A stretch of DNA of 11,439 nt, taken from NCBI GenBank assembly GCA_027058925.1, contig JALTAS010000124.1, forward strand, positions 1 to 11,439. Reading direction: 5' to 3'. Source of the DNA: Persephonella sp. Lineage in GTDB: Bacteria; Aquificota; Aquificia; Aquificales; Hydrogenothermaceae. This document shows positions 1 through 6,335 of this stretch, piece after piece (position 1 is the first letter of the stretch; every line of letters begins with the position of its first letter). The position numbers and the translations under genes were made by a program. The notes under the pieces are model-generated. The model saw only the letters and a program-made list of their open reading frames with translations, had not been told where the DNA came from and did no database searches.

Positions 1-186
1 GGAATACAGGAACCTTACTCAAGCTGGGGAAATATGCTTGCTTCTGCAAGGAGCATATCTGCAATATCCCAGTATCCATGGATTTTATCCCCTGGAATAG
101 CTATTTTTATAACAATACTTGCATTTAACCTTCTTGGTGATGCCCTGAGAGATGCCCTTGATCCAAAACTGAGAAAAAATCTGTAA
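1..186 (+). CDS. DppC/OppC-family peptide ABC transporter permease, C-terminal fragment
   Basis: Frame 1 is open from the window edge to TAA at 184-186 and gives 61 residues. They match the end of the inner-membrane permease of peptide/nickel importers (DppC/OppC type, BPD_transp_1 superfamily). Visible signatures are a WGNML segment, then PWILSPG, a hydrophobic last membrane segment (about residues 32-46), and the family-typical ending FNLLGDALRDALDP followed by a short basic tail. In the family this subunit pairs with a DppB-type permease and two ATPases to import oligopeptides. Partners and substrate lie outside the window. The stop codon lies inside the first regulatory palindrome (181-199), so the downstream control region begins directly at the gene end. 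No U-rich terminator follows. The family call is firm; substrate is unknown. Confidence 0.86.
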   Translation, partial: GIQEPYSSWGNMLASARSISAISQYPWILSPGIAIFITILAFNLLGDALRDALDPKLRKNL

Positions 187-199
187 AGAACTTTTACAG
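181..199. promoter_or_regulatory. Palindrome CTGTAAA-N5-TTTACAG, distal candidate activator site
   Basis: The 19 bases CTGTAAAGAACTTTTACAG form a perfect 7-bp inverted repeat with a 5-bp spacer. The same arms and spacer recur at 280-298, and a weaker version (left arm intact, right arm TTTTCAT) lies at 210-228. Its centre is about 188 bp upstream of the start point predicted from the sigma-54 promoter, within the usual range for enhancer sites of NtrC-type activators. It overlaps the stop codon of the permease gene. That the activator at 6323-7765 binds here is inferred. Confidence 0.6.
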
Positions 200-279
200 A
201 TCTTCTGAACTGTAAAACATTTTTTCATAAAAATTAAGTAATTGATAAATCTTGATATTTCTTCTCTTTTTAGATACAT

Positions 280-298
280 CTGTAAATATCCTTTACAG
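280..298. promoter_or_regulatory. Palindrome CTGTAAA-N5-TTTACAG, proximal candidate activator site
   Basis: CTGTAAATATCCTTTACAG has the same 7-bp arms and 5-bp spacer as the element at 181-199, but a different spacer sequence (TATCC against GAACT). Conservation of arms only is what a dimer-binding site should look like. Its centre is about 89 bp upstream of the predicted sigma-54 start point. It is the second of two full sites before the amyloid-like operon. Confidence 0.62.
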
Positions 299-350
299 AA
301 CCTATAATCCCCAAATTGATAAAAGTTTCTGATTTTGAATAACTTCCAAA

Positions 351-368
351 TTGGCACACTCCTTGCTA
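351..368 (+). promoter_or_regulatory. Sigma-54 (RpoN) promoter of the amyloid-like operon
   Basis: TTGGCACACTCCTTGCTA matches the -24/-12 consensus TGGCAC-N5-TTGC. The GG (353-354 region) and GC (365-366) are separated by exactly 10 bp, as sigma-54 requires. Counting from the -12 C puts transcription start near 378, leaving a leader of about 20 bases with AAGGAG at 383-388 before ATG 398. The two upstream palindromes and the sigma-54 activator encoded in the window fit this reading. It also rules out a start codon at 335, which lies upstream of the promoter. Confidence 0.85.
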
Positions 369-397
369 TTTATATAGGGCGAAAGGAGAAAAAAGTG

Positions 398-613
398 ATG
401 TTAAGAAAAAAATTAGTAAAGCTTTTTACCGTTGTTTTGATTGCTTCAAATGATATATCTCTCCTTGAAGTTAAAGATGAGAAGTTAGATGAAATTAGCG
501 GGGGATATTTAAATAATGCGGTTAATTTAAATATCAACCTGAATACAAACTCAAAGATAATCCTTTGGGATGAGAAAAAAATACTCGTCCCTAAAATAAA
601 AAACAGTAAGTAG
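398..613 (+). CDS. Small secreted-type peptide with double-glycine-like leader motif, first gene of the operon
   Basis: This 71-aa product is not recognised as a named family. ATG 398 is chosen because AAGGAG (383-388) is well spaced and the sigma-54 start lies near 378; an in-frame ATG at 335 would be upstream of the promoter. The N terminus is basic (residues 3-8) followed by a short hydrophobic stretch (9-16), so it may be a weak Sec signal or anchor without a clear AxA cleavage site. Residues 25-36 read VKDEKLDEISGG, with L at -7, I at -4 and GG at -2/-1, like double-glycine leaders. A related motif lies in two other operon products. Residues 37-54 are Asn-rich and alternate with hydrophobic residues, resembling part of the 135-aa minor subunit, and the tail is Lys-rich. 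It could be an accessory fibre component, a chaperone-like factor or a degenerate subunit. The stop codon overlaps the next gene's ribosome site. Confidence 0.7.
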   Translation: MLRKKLVKLFTVVLIASNDISLLEVKDEKLDEISGGYLNNAVNLNINLNTNSKIILWDEKKILVPKIKNSK

Positions 614-625
614 GAGGTACTCGTT

Positions 626-3600
626 ATGAGGCACAAGAAAAAACTTTTAGCAGCAGCTATACTGGCTGTGTCTGTTTCATCGGCAGTGGCTGCTCCGCAG
701 GTTTTATCAGAAGAAGAACTTGGGGATGTCAGTGCTCAGGGTATACAGGTAATAACAAACCCAACTGACATCTCAGCCCAGCAGAACAACAATGATTCTG
801 TTCAGCTTAATGGGATCTCACAGCAGGGTGCAGCTGGTATGCAGGTTGTGAACAACACAAACACAGCTGAAAACGTACACTCAAACCTGATAAATCTTGA
901 TAGCAGCTCATCTATGACAATGTCACAACTCAACGACCAGTATGCTGAAAACCACGAAATCGCAGAGCAGTATGTTTACAACTACTCATCTGTTGATGAC
1001 CAGAACAACAACAACGCATCTGTACAGATCAATGATGATGCACAGACAGGTATTACGGCAGGTATAGTTTCTAATGTTTCAGGATCTGCTAAAAACATTG
1101 CACAGAACATAGCGAACATCACAAACTCATCAAGCATTGGTCTGACACAGACAAACAACCAGGTTGCACTCAACGAGGGAAGTGATTATCAGGAAATTTA
1201 CAACGGTAGTGTTTCAACACTCCAGGACAACAACAATAACTCAGTTCAGCTTAACGACAATGCACAGTCTGGATCGAACACAATGGTTCTTGATAATACA
1301 GCATCCTCAGCACAGAACGTTGCACAGAACATAATAGGTGTTGATGGTCTTATTGATTCAACACTTACCCAGTCAAACGCACAGTATGCAGAAAATGTTA
1401 AGGATGCTGATCAGCTTATAATTAACGATGGTGATACAGCATTACAGAACAACAACAACGCATCTGTACAGGTCAACGATAATGCACAGACGGCTTCATC
1501 GGGCATGGTAATCAAAAACACAGCAGATTCAGCACAGAACATTGCACAGAACATAATAGACGCACAGAATATGGATGGTCTCAACATAATGAGCCAGTCT
1601 AATTACCAAACAGCAATAAATGGAACTACGGATTTTGAAATGATTTCACAGGTTGTTTTAAACAACGATGCAGATCTCCAGGACAACAACAATGCATCTG
1701 TACAGCTGAACGCTAATGCGCAGGCTGGAACAACATCAATGGTTATGGAAAACACAGCAAACTCTGGATCAAACACAGGGCAGAACATAACAAGCGCATC
1801 TGGATTTGTTTCTGTTAATATTGTTGAGTCTTCAAATACACAGTATGCAGAAAACTACACAAGATGGGATGTTGACCAGAGTGTTGTAACAGGAAATTCA
1901 AATCTCCAGAGAAACAACGTAAACTCAGTCCAGCTTAATGACAATGCACAGAACAGCACATCAGGAATGGTCATAGCAAACACAGCTGGATCTGCATCAA
2001 ACATAGGTCAGAATGCTGGGCAATCATTCCAGTTCATAGGATTTAATGTTCTCCTGCAATCAAACGAGCAGTACGCTTATAACGGCAGTGGATGGTCAAA
2101 CTGGTCATTCCAGGATGTTTCAAATACAGGAGGATTCGAAGTAACAGAGTTCCAGGACAACAACAACGCTTCAGTCCAGATAAACAACGGAACAACAGCC
2201 CAGGAAGATGTGGATGCAATGGCTCTGTCAAATACAGCCCATGCAGCATCTAACATTGGACAAAACGTAGCTGCTGCAGGAAATCTTTTCGCAGGAAATG
2301 AAATCGGACAAGCAAACTACCAGGAAGCTGACAATATGACATGGACAGATCAGGGAGTTTTAAATGCTGGAATTATCGATATAACAATAGCACAGGACAA
2401 CAATAACTCTTCTGTACAGATATCCTCAGGACAGAACAGGGTCAATGCAATGACAATGCAGAGCGTTGCAGACTCTGCAACAAACACAGGACAAAACGTC
2501 TTAGAAGGATTTACATTAGCTGGGCTACAACTTGGATACCAGTCTAATGAGCAGTACGCTTATAACGATTCCCTTGCAACACAGGAGGTTAATAACCTTA
2601 GCCTTTTAGTATCTGCACCAATAGTGCAGGACAACAACAACGGATCTGTACAGGTTGACAATACACAGGAAAACAACAACACAATGATAACAGCAAACAT
2701 AGCTGGATCAGCTGGAAACTTAGGACAAAATGTAGGATACTTTGCATCACTGGCACAGATAGCACTCCTTGGTCAGTATAATACACAGGAAGCTTATAAC
2801 TATTATTCTGGATCTTACCAGACAATAAACAACGAAAGCTGGGATCTTGAAGTTGATGTATTCCAGGACAACAATAATGCATCTGTACAGGTTAACGGAG
2901 GACAGGACAATAACAACTCAATGGTTCTTGCTAATATAGCTTCTTCCGGAAGCAACATAGCACAGAACGTGATGGGTCTTGCTGATATTGAAGGATTAGA
3001 TCTTGCTGAGCAGGTTAATAACCAGTACGCATACAGCTACTCAGAAGGAGATCAGGATATAACAAACATAGGTGCATTCCTTGCAGGTGTCAGCATTGCA
3101 CAGGACAACAACAACGCATCTGTACAGCTTAACGGTGCTCAGGACAACAGCACAGGAATGCTCATCCAAAACTCTGCTGCATCTGCAACAAACTCAGGAC
3201 AGAACATAGCTGACGTATTCAACCCTATTGGTTTCAGCTACCTCAATCAGTCAAACGTCCAGGAAGCATACAACGAGTTCTACTTTGATACACAGGAAAT
3301 AACAAACGACATTGCCGTTGCACAGGATAACAACAATGGATCTATCCAGCTGAACGGATCACAGTCGAATGTATCCTCAATGATGACAATGAACACTGCT
3401 CTTGCTGCTGCTAACAGCGCAATGAACATAGCTTACATAACAGGAAGTGATCCATTTGGAACAGTTCTCAGCCAGTCAAACGTACAAACTGCTGAAAACG
3501 ATCTTGGAGCAATGGACTCAAGCCAGACTGTTGATAACGTAGTTGTTATATTCGGTCAGGACAACAACAACGGTTCTGTACAGCTCAACAATGCACAGGT

Positions 3601-3733
3601 TGGGGCTAACGGAATGGCAATTCTCAATGCAGCTAACAGTGGAGTAAACGTAGGATTTAACATAGCTAATGTAACAGGAGCTTCTGGAACGACAATCACA
3701 CAAACAGCAGTTCAATCTGCAGTTAACTTCTAA
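626..3733 (+). CDS. Fap-like functional amyloid major subunit with 13 repeats (FapC-like)
   Basis: A 1035-aa secreted protein. ATG 626 follows a strong AGGAGG (612-617). Residues 1-22 or 1-23 form a Sec signal (basic start, Ala/Val core, AVA-A cleavage). Residues 27-39 carry LSEEELGDVSAQG, also seen in the 135-aa product. From residue 51 to the end there are 13 tandem repeats of about 73-81 residues. Each has a first block near QDNNNASVQLN, then M..NTA.SA.NIGQN, then QSN.QYAYN or a variant. Regular Asn/Gln spacing, few aromatic or charged residues and no Cys are typical of functional amyloids, and the NTA.SA.NIGQNVA block resembles Pseudomonas Fap repeats. The C39 peptidase and beta-barrel downstream match fapD and fapF. 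Asn is mostly coded AAC, unlike the AAT-rich neighbours, which fits high expression. A non-amyloid repeat adhesin is the main alternative. The gene symbol is left blank because homology is judged by eye. Confidence 0.82.
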   Translation: MRHKKKLLAAAILAVSVSSAVAAPQVLSEEELGDVSAQGIQVITNPTDISAQQNNNDSVQLNGISQQGAAGMQVVNNTNTAENVHSNLINLDSSSSMTMSQLNDQYAENHEIAEQYVYNYSSVDDQNNNNASVQINDDAQTGITAGIVSNVSGSAKNIAQNIANITNSSSIGLTQTNNQVALNEGSDYQEIYNGSVSTLQDNNNNSVQLNDNAQSGSNTMVLDNTASSAQNVAQNIIGVDGLIDSTLTQSNAQYAENVKDADQLIINDGDTALQNNNNASVQVNDNAQTASSGMVIKNTADSAQNIAQNIIDAQNMDGLNIMSQSNYQTAINGTTDFEMISQVVLNNDADLQDNNNASVQLNANAQAGTTSMVMENTANSGSNTGQNITSASGFVSVNIVESSNTQYAENYTRWDVDQSVVTGNSNLQRNNVNSVQLNDNAQNSTSGMVIANTAGSASNIGQNAGQSFQFIGFNVLLQSNEQYAYNGSGWSNWSFQDVSNTGGFEVTEFQDNNNASVQINNGTTAQEDVDAMALSNTAHAASNIGQNVAAAGNLFAGNEIGQANYQEADNMTWTDQGVLNAGIIDITIAQDNNNSSVQISSGQNRVNAMTMQSVADSATNTGQNVLEGFTLAGLQLGYQSNEQYAYNDSLATQEVNNLSLLVSAPIVQDNNNGSVQVDNTQENNNTMITANIAGSAGNLGQNVGYFASLAQIALLGQYNTQEAYNYYSGSYQTINNESWDLEVDVFQDNNNASVQVNGGQDNNNSMVLANIASSGSNIAQNVMGLADIEGLDLAEQVNNQYAYSYSEGDQDITNIGAFLAGVSIAQDNNNASVQLNGAQDNSTGMLIQNSAASATNSGQNIADVFNPIGFSYLNQSNVQEAYNEFYFDTQEITNDIAVAQDNNNGSIQLNGSQSNVSSMMTMNTALAAANSAMNIAYITGSDPFGTVLSQSNVQTAENDLGAMDSSQTVDNVVVIFGQDNNNGSVQLNNAQVGANGMAILNAANSGVNVGFNIANVTGASGTTITQTAVQSAVNF
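776..3730 (+). repeat. Thirteen tandem protein-coding repeats, about 225 bp each
   Basis: Thirteen imperfect repeats start at residues 51, 124, 199 and 273 and continue to the C terminus. The DNA is less conserved than the protein: synonymous changes (AAC/AAT, GCA/GCT, TCT/TCA) occur even in the core NNNASVQ block. Repeats 1-6 mostly have ten residues between SVQLN and the following Met (inclusive), repeats 8-13 have nine, and repeat 7 has a longer insert. This indicates two sub-blocks. These are coding repeats, not CRISPR or mobile DNA. Confidence 0.9.
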
Positions 3734-3740
3734 TGCATAG

Positions 3741-3756
3741 GGGGGCTTTTGCCCCC
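3741..3756 (+). terminator. GC-rich hairpin after the major subunit gene, likely attenuator or mRNA-stabilising structure
   Basis: GGGGGC-TTTT-GCCCCC forms a 6-bp all-GC stem with a 4-base loop, 7 bases after the stop codon of the major subunit gene. On the plus strand the next bases are AAAACTGAAT, not a T-run, so it is not a classic intrinsic terminator for this operon. In an AT-rich genome such a stem is striking. It probably protects the 3' end of the major-subunit message or partly blocks read-through, so that downstream genes are expressed less. The ribosome site for the next gene follows at 3767-3772. Confidence 0.6.
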
Positions 3757-3779
3757 AAAACTGAATAAGGAGAGAAAAA

Positions 3780-4112
3780 ATGAAAAGAGTTTTCACCACA
3801 TTACTTGTGATAGGGATAGCAGCAGCAGCACTTGGTAAAGGGAAAGACTTTACAATATCATTTGGGGATGGAGGATTTAAAACCTACAAAGTTATTGACA
3901 ATTCCTGTTATGTATATATTTTCAAGTACCCAAAAAACGAAAAGAATATCTCAAATCTGATAAACAAAGCCCTGATGACAACACTTTTACGTGCCCGTAA
4001 ACAGTTCTCAAAGGAAAATGATGGGTTTATAAACATAAAAACCCACCTGAAGTTCTTAGACAAAGATAGGATAATTTACCAGATCTGTGGTGATGTGGTA
4101 AGGAGGAGATAA
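3780..4112 (+). CDS. Small secreted protein of unknown function in the amyloid-like operon
   Basis: A 110-aa protein, not recognised as a known family. ATG 3780 follows AAGGAG (3767-3772). Residues 1-19 look like a Sec signal (MKR start, LLVIGIAAAAL core). The mature part has Gly-rich, beta-prone sequence early (FTISFGDGGF), one Cys near residue 43 and one near residue 103, then a helical segment (about residues 58-80) ending in Arg/Lys, and a basic RRR end. It lacks both the amyloid repeat and the leader motif of its neighbours, so it is more likely a periplasmic helper than a fibre subunit. The helix followed by a strand pair is loosely reminiscent of the YbjQ/DUF74 fold, but I would not assign it. 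It sits where a fapE-like or chaperone-like gene might be expected. Its stop lies 2 bases before the next ATG, so translation is probably coupled. Confidence 0.72.
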   Translation: MKRVFTTLLVIGIAAAALGKGKDFTISFGDGGFKTYKVIDNSCYVYIFKYPKNEKNISNLINKALMTTLLRARKQFSKENDGFINIKTHLKFLDKDRIIYQICGDVVRRR

Positions 4113-4114
4113 TC

Positions 4115-4522
4115 ATGAGATTGAAAGTTTTATCTATACTAATGTCTGCCGCTCTTATTATGACAAGCAGTTTTGGTGTTGAGGGAATAAAGTTACAGAA
4201 AGTTTCAGATGAAGAATTAGATGATGTTTATGCTCAGGGTTTCTTTACAAACTGGCAGATAATAGGTAACTTCTCAGGTAATACATTTAATGTAGCTGGC
4301 GATTTTAACAACAACATAAACATAAGTGCTAATATCTCTTCCTCACCTATAGACTTGAATAACTCAATATTCCTGAACGGAAACTCGCAACAGGGAGCAT
4401 TTTTGCCTATAAATACAGTTAACTCAGCTGTTAACGTCCCAGTTAATCTTGTCGTTATATTTGGTGATAATTACGGAAACATAAACATCAGCAATATACT
4501 GAAGGCTATCAATTATAGATAA
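4115..4522 (+). CDS. Minor amyloid-like subunit with a single repeat (FapB-like)
   Basis: A 135-aa secreted protein. ATG 4115 follows AGGAGG at 4101-4106. Residues 1-20 form a Sec signal. Residues 30-42 read VSDEELDDVYAQG, nearly the same as the motif after the signal peptide of the 1035-aa subunit. Residues 43-80 are rich in Asn, Ser, Ile and Phe (for example NNNINISANIS). Residues 81-116 resemble one repeat of the major subunit: NNSIFLNGNSQQGA aligns with NNDSVQLNGISQQGA of repeat 1, and NTVNSAVNVPVNL aligns with its later block. In Fap and curli systems a small paralogue of the main subunit nucleates or caps the fibre, so that role is inferred here. Order differs from Pseudomonas fap operons, where fapB precedes fapC. 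The downstream peptidase gene starts 12 bases after the stop. Confidence 0.72.
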   Translation: MRLKVLSILMSAALIMTSSFGVEGIKLQKVSDEELDDVYAQGFFTNWQIIGNFSGNTFNVAGDFNNNINISANISSSPIDLNNSIFLNGNSQQGAFLPINTVNSAVNVPVNLVVIFGDNYGNINISNILKAINYR

Positions 4523-4534
4523 TGGGAGAATATT

Positions 4535-5257
4535 ATGAAAGCTCCGGCTTTTTTTAAGTTTTTTATTTTTGGTCTCGCTCTCCTCCTTCTTTTTTCTTTT
4601 GATGTTTTCCCAAAAGAAAAAGAAACAAGGATAAACGTGAAAATAGGGACGATAAATGGTGTGAGTGTTGTAGTAAGACCAAAAATAAAACCGTTTTACG
4701 CTTATAAATTTAAAAATATAGTCAAGCAAAAACTTGATTTTAGCTGTGGTTCAGCATCTGTAGCAACACTTCTTAACTACTTCTTAAATTACCCAATATC
4801 TGAGGAAAAAGTAGTAAACGGGTTATTTAAGGTTGGGAATGTTAAAAAGATAATACAGAGGAAAGGTTTTTCCTTACTTGATATAAAAAGGTATTTCGGT
4901 TATATAGGTTATAAAGCTGTAGGTTATAAAACTGACTTAAAAGGTCTTGTTTCTTTTAAAAAACCTGCAATTGTAACGATTGTAATAGGAAATTACAAAC
5001 ATTTTGTCATATTTAAAGGTGTTTATAGAGGCAGGGTTTTTCTGGCAGATCCAGCTCTTGGAAGCATGATACTTCCAATTGAAGAATTTGAAAAAATGTG
5101 GTACAAGAATATTGCACTGGTTGTAGAACCAAAAGAAGATATAGGAGATAAACTTAAAATAAGAAAAGATGAGATGGTATGGGTTGATTCATCAAAAATA
5201 AGAGAGGCTATATTTTACCGCTCAATGCCTATTTTTAAATCTCCAAATGAGTTTTAA
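4535..5257 (+). CDS. C39-type cysteine peptidase domain protein (FapD-like)
   Basis: A 240-aa protein with ATG 4535 and GGGAG at 4524-4528. Residues 5-21 are strongly hydrophobic, giving a signal or membrane anchor that would place the rest in the periplasm. Residues 60-200 match peptidase family C39: Gln65 and Cys71 in KQKLDFSCGSAS, His156 in NYKHFVIFKG and Asp172 in FLADPALG. All residues needed for catalysis are present. In peptide-exporting ABC transporters this domain cuts after double-glycine leaders, but here there is no ATPase or transmembrane exporter part. A stand-alone C39-like protein is a hallmark of fap operons (FapD), where it is needed for fibre export. Three upstream operon products carry a leader-like motif that could be its substrate site. 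The C-terminal 40 residues are charged and unassigned. Confidence 0.85.
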   Translation: MKAPAFFKFFIFGLALLLLFSFDVFPKEKETRINVKIGTINGVSVVVRPKIKPFYAYKFKNIVKQKLDFSCGSASVATLLNYFLNYPISEEKVVNGLFKVGNVKKIIQRKGFSLLDIKRYFGYIGYKAVGYKTDLKGLVSFKKPAIVTIVIGNYKHFVIFKGVYRGRVFLADPALGSMILPIEEFEKMWYKNIALVVEPKEDIGDKLKIRKDEMVWVDSSKIREAIFYRSMPIFKSPNEF

Positions 5258-5291
5258 TTTGTGGTAACTTTATAAAAGTATAAGCATAAAT

Positions 5292-5308
5292 AGGAGGTCT
5301 CAGGAGGG
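5292..5308 (+). promoter_or_regulatory. Tandem Shine-Dalgarno tracts before the outer-membrane barrel gene
   Basis: Two AGGAGG tracts lie at 5292-5297 and 5302-5307, before ATG 5313. Only the second (5 bases from the ATG) has usable spacing for this start. The first might act as a ribosome loading site or serve no purpose. The 55-base gap before this gene is the longest inside the operon, and no clear sigma-54 or sigma-70 promoter is seen in it. Confidence 0.5.
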
Positions 5309-5312
5309 CTAT

Positions 5313-6335
5313 ATGAAAAAATTGTTTTTCTTCGTCCTGTTATACCTTATATCCTGCTCTGTAGCTTTTGCAGATGTCCCGGCAGAAGCAAAAGAGGCAA
5401 TTAAAAAAGAAAAGCAACCTGAAGAGGTTCTTCACCAGTTTCAAAGAGATTATGTATTACTAAAGAAAAAACAGATAGAGATTGAGAACACATTTAATTA
5501 CACCTATTACTCGGCAAACCAGATATATCTAAACAGTTTTGCCATACTAAATCCTGTTTTTCTAACACTTGGTAGATTTGGAATTGAAAGGGCAAGAAGG
5601 CATATTTTCGTTGATAATTTTTCTATAAGATATGGATTATTAAACAACCTCCAGGTTGAGATGGCTATCCCTTTTATTTATAGACATGAACTCCTTACTG
5701 TTGCAGAAACAGGCACAGAAACAACAAAAGAAAAAGTAGGTATTGGAGATATTTCCTTTTCTATATCATTTCAGCCTGTAAGAGAAACTGGTAAAATACC
5801 GGCTATAGTAACAAACGTAACCTACAAGACAAAAACAGGTAAAAGTCCATTTAAGCTTGCAAATCCTAAGAAAGATCTTCCAACAGGTAGTGGTTATGAT
5901 TCTGTAAAGTTTGGAGTATCTCTTGTAAAGAGCATTGATCCTGTTGTTGTGTTTGGAGGATTGTCTTATGCATATAACATAACCACATCGGTAAATAGAT
6001 TGATATGTGGAGGTGCAGGTTCTCCAGGATGTGCTTTTTTAGAGAAGGTATATCCTGGTAACACATTGAGCTTGAACTTTGGTTTTGCTTATGCACTTTC
6101 GTACAATTTTTCTATGAACTTCCAATTTGCTCAGGATTATACATTTCATACAAAAGTTTTAGCAGATGGAGTAAAGCATGAGGTTATCAATTCCACATTA
6201 AACTCTGCGACGTTTAAGATTGGTACAGGATGGGCACTTTCTTCAAAAAGCTCACTTAATATGGGAGTGTCCCTTGGTCTGACAACAGATGCTCCCGATT
6301 ATGTTCTTGAAATAAGAGTACCCTATAGATTTTGA
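5313..6335 (+). CDS. Outer-membrane beta-barrel secretion pore of the amyloid-like system (FapF-like)
   Basis: A 340-aa protein. Residues 1-20 form a Sec signal ending AFA; a lipobox-like LISC (12-15) is also present, so a lipoprotein cannot be fully excluded. Residues 22-60 are charged and predicted helical (AKEAIKKEKQPEEVLHQF, then KKKQIEIE), like the helical plug and coiled-coil region in front of the FapF barrel. From about residue 60 there are alternating amphipathic strands ending in PYRF, with the terminal Phe typical of outer-membrane barrels. The segment LPTGSGYDSVKFGVSL followed by DPVVVFGGLSYAYN is typical of FapF and related MetA-like barrels. Cys232 and Cys240 may form a disulfide in a surface loop. 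It is the last operon gene, as fapF is in Pseudomonas, and would export the repeat proteins. Its 3' end overlaps the convergent activator gene by 13 bp. Confidence 0.8.
   Translation: MKKLFFFVLLYLISCSVAFADVPAEAKEAIKKEKQPEEVLHQFQRDYVLLKKKQIEIENTFNYTYYSANQIYLNSFAILNPVFLTLGRFGIERARRHIFVDNFSIRYGLLNNLQVEMAIPFIYRHELLTVAETGTETTKEKVGIGDISFSISFQPVRETGKIPAIVTNVTYKTKTGKSPFKLANPKKDLPTGSGYDSVKFGVSLVKSIDPVVVFGGLSYAYNITTSVNRLICGGAGSPGCAFLEKVYPGNTLSLNFGFAYALSYNFSMNFQFAQDYTFHTKVLADGVKHEVINSTLNSATFKIGTGWALSSKSSLNMGVSLGLTTDAPDYVLEIRVPYRF

Noticed and set aside
335..397. ATG at 335 as an earlier start for the 71-aa gene
   Set aside because: It lies upstream of the sigma-54 promoter (351-368) and has no ribosome site, whereas ATG 398 has AAGGAG at a good distance.
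982..2882. Several antisense frames of 60-95 codons across the repeat gene
   Set aside because: They mirror the repeat codons of the plus-strand gene, are not family-like and lack ribosome sites.
776..3730. Regular ~225-bp periodicity as a CRISPR or other DNA repeat array
   Set aside because: The periodicity is in a continuous reading frame with synonymous drift between copies, and unit length is far beyond CRISPR repeats.
626..3733. Curli (CsgA-type) identity for the repeat protein
   Set aside because: Repeats are about 75 residues instead of about 22, and no CsgG, CsgE or CsgF-like gene is present; the C39 and barrel neighbours fit Fap better.
4535..5257. Bacteriocin ABC exporter of the PCAT type
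   Set aside because: Only the C39 domain is present. There is no transmembrane exporter domain or ATPase in this gene or beside it.
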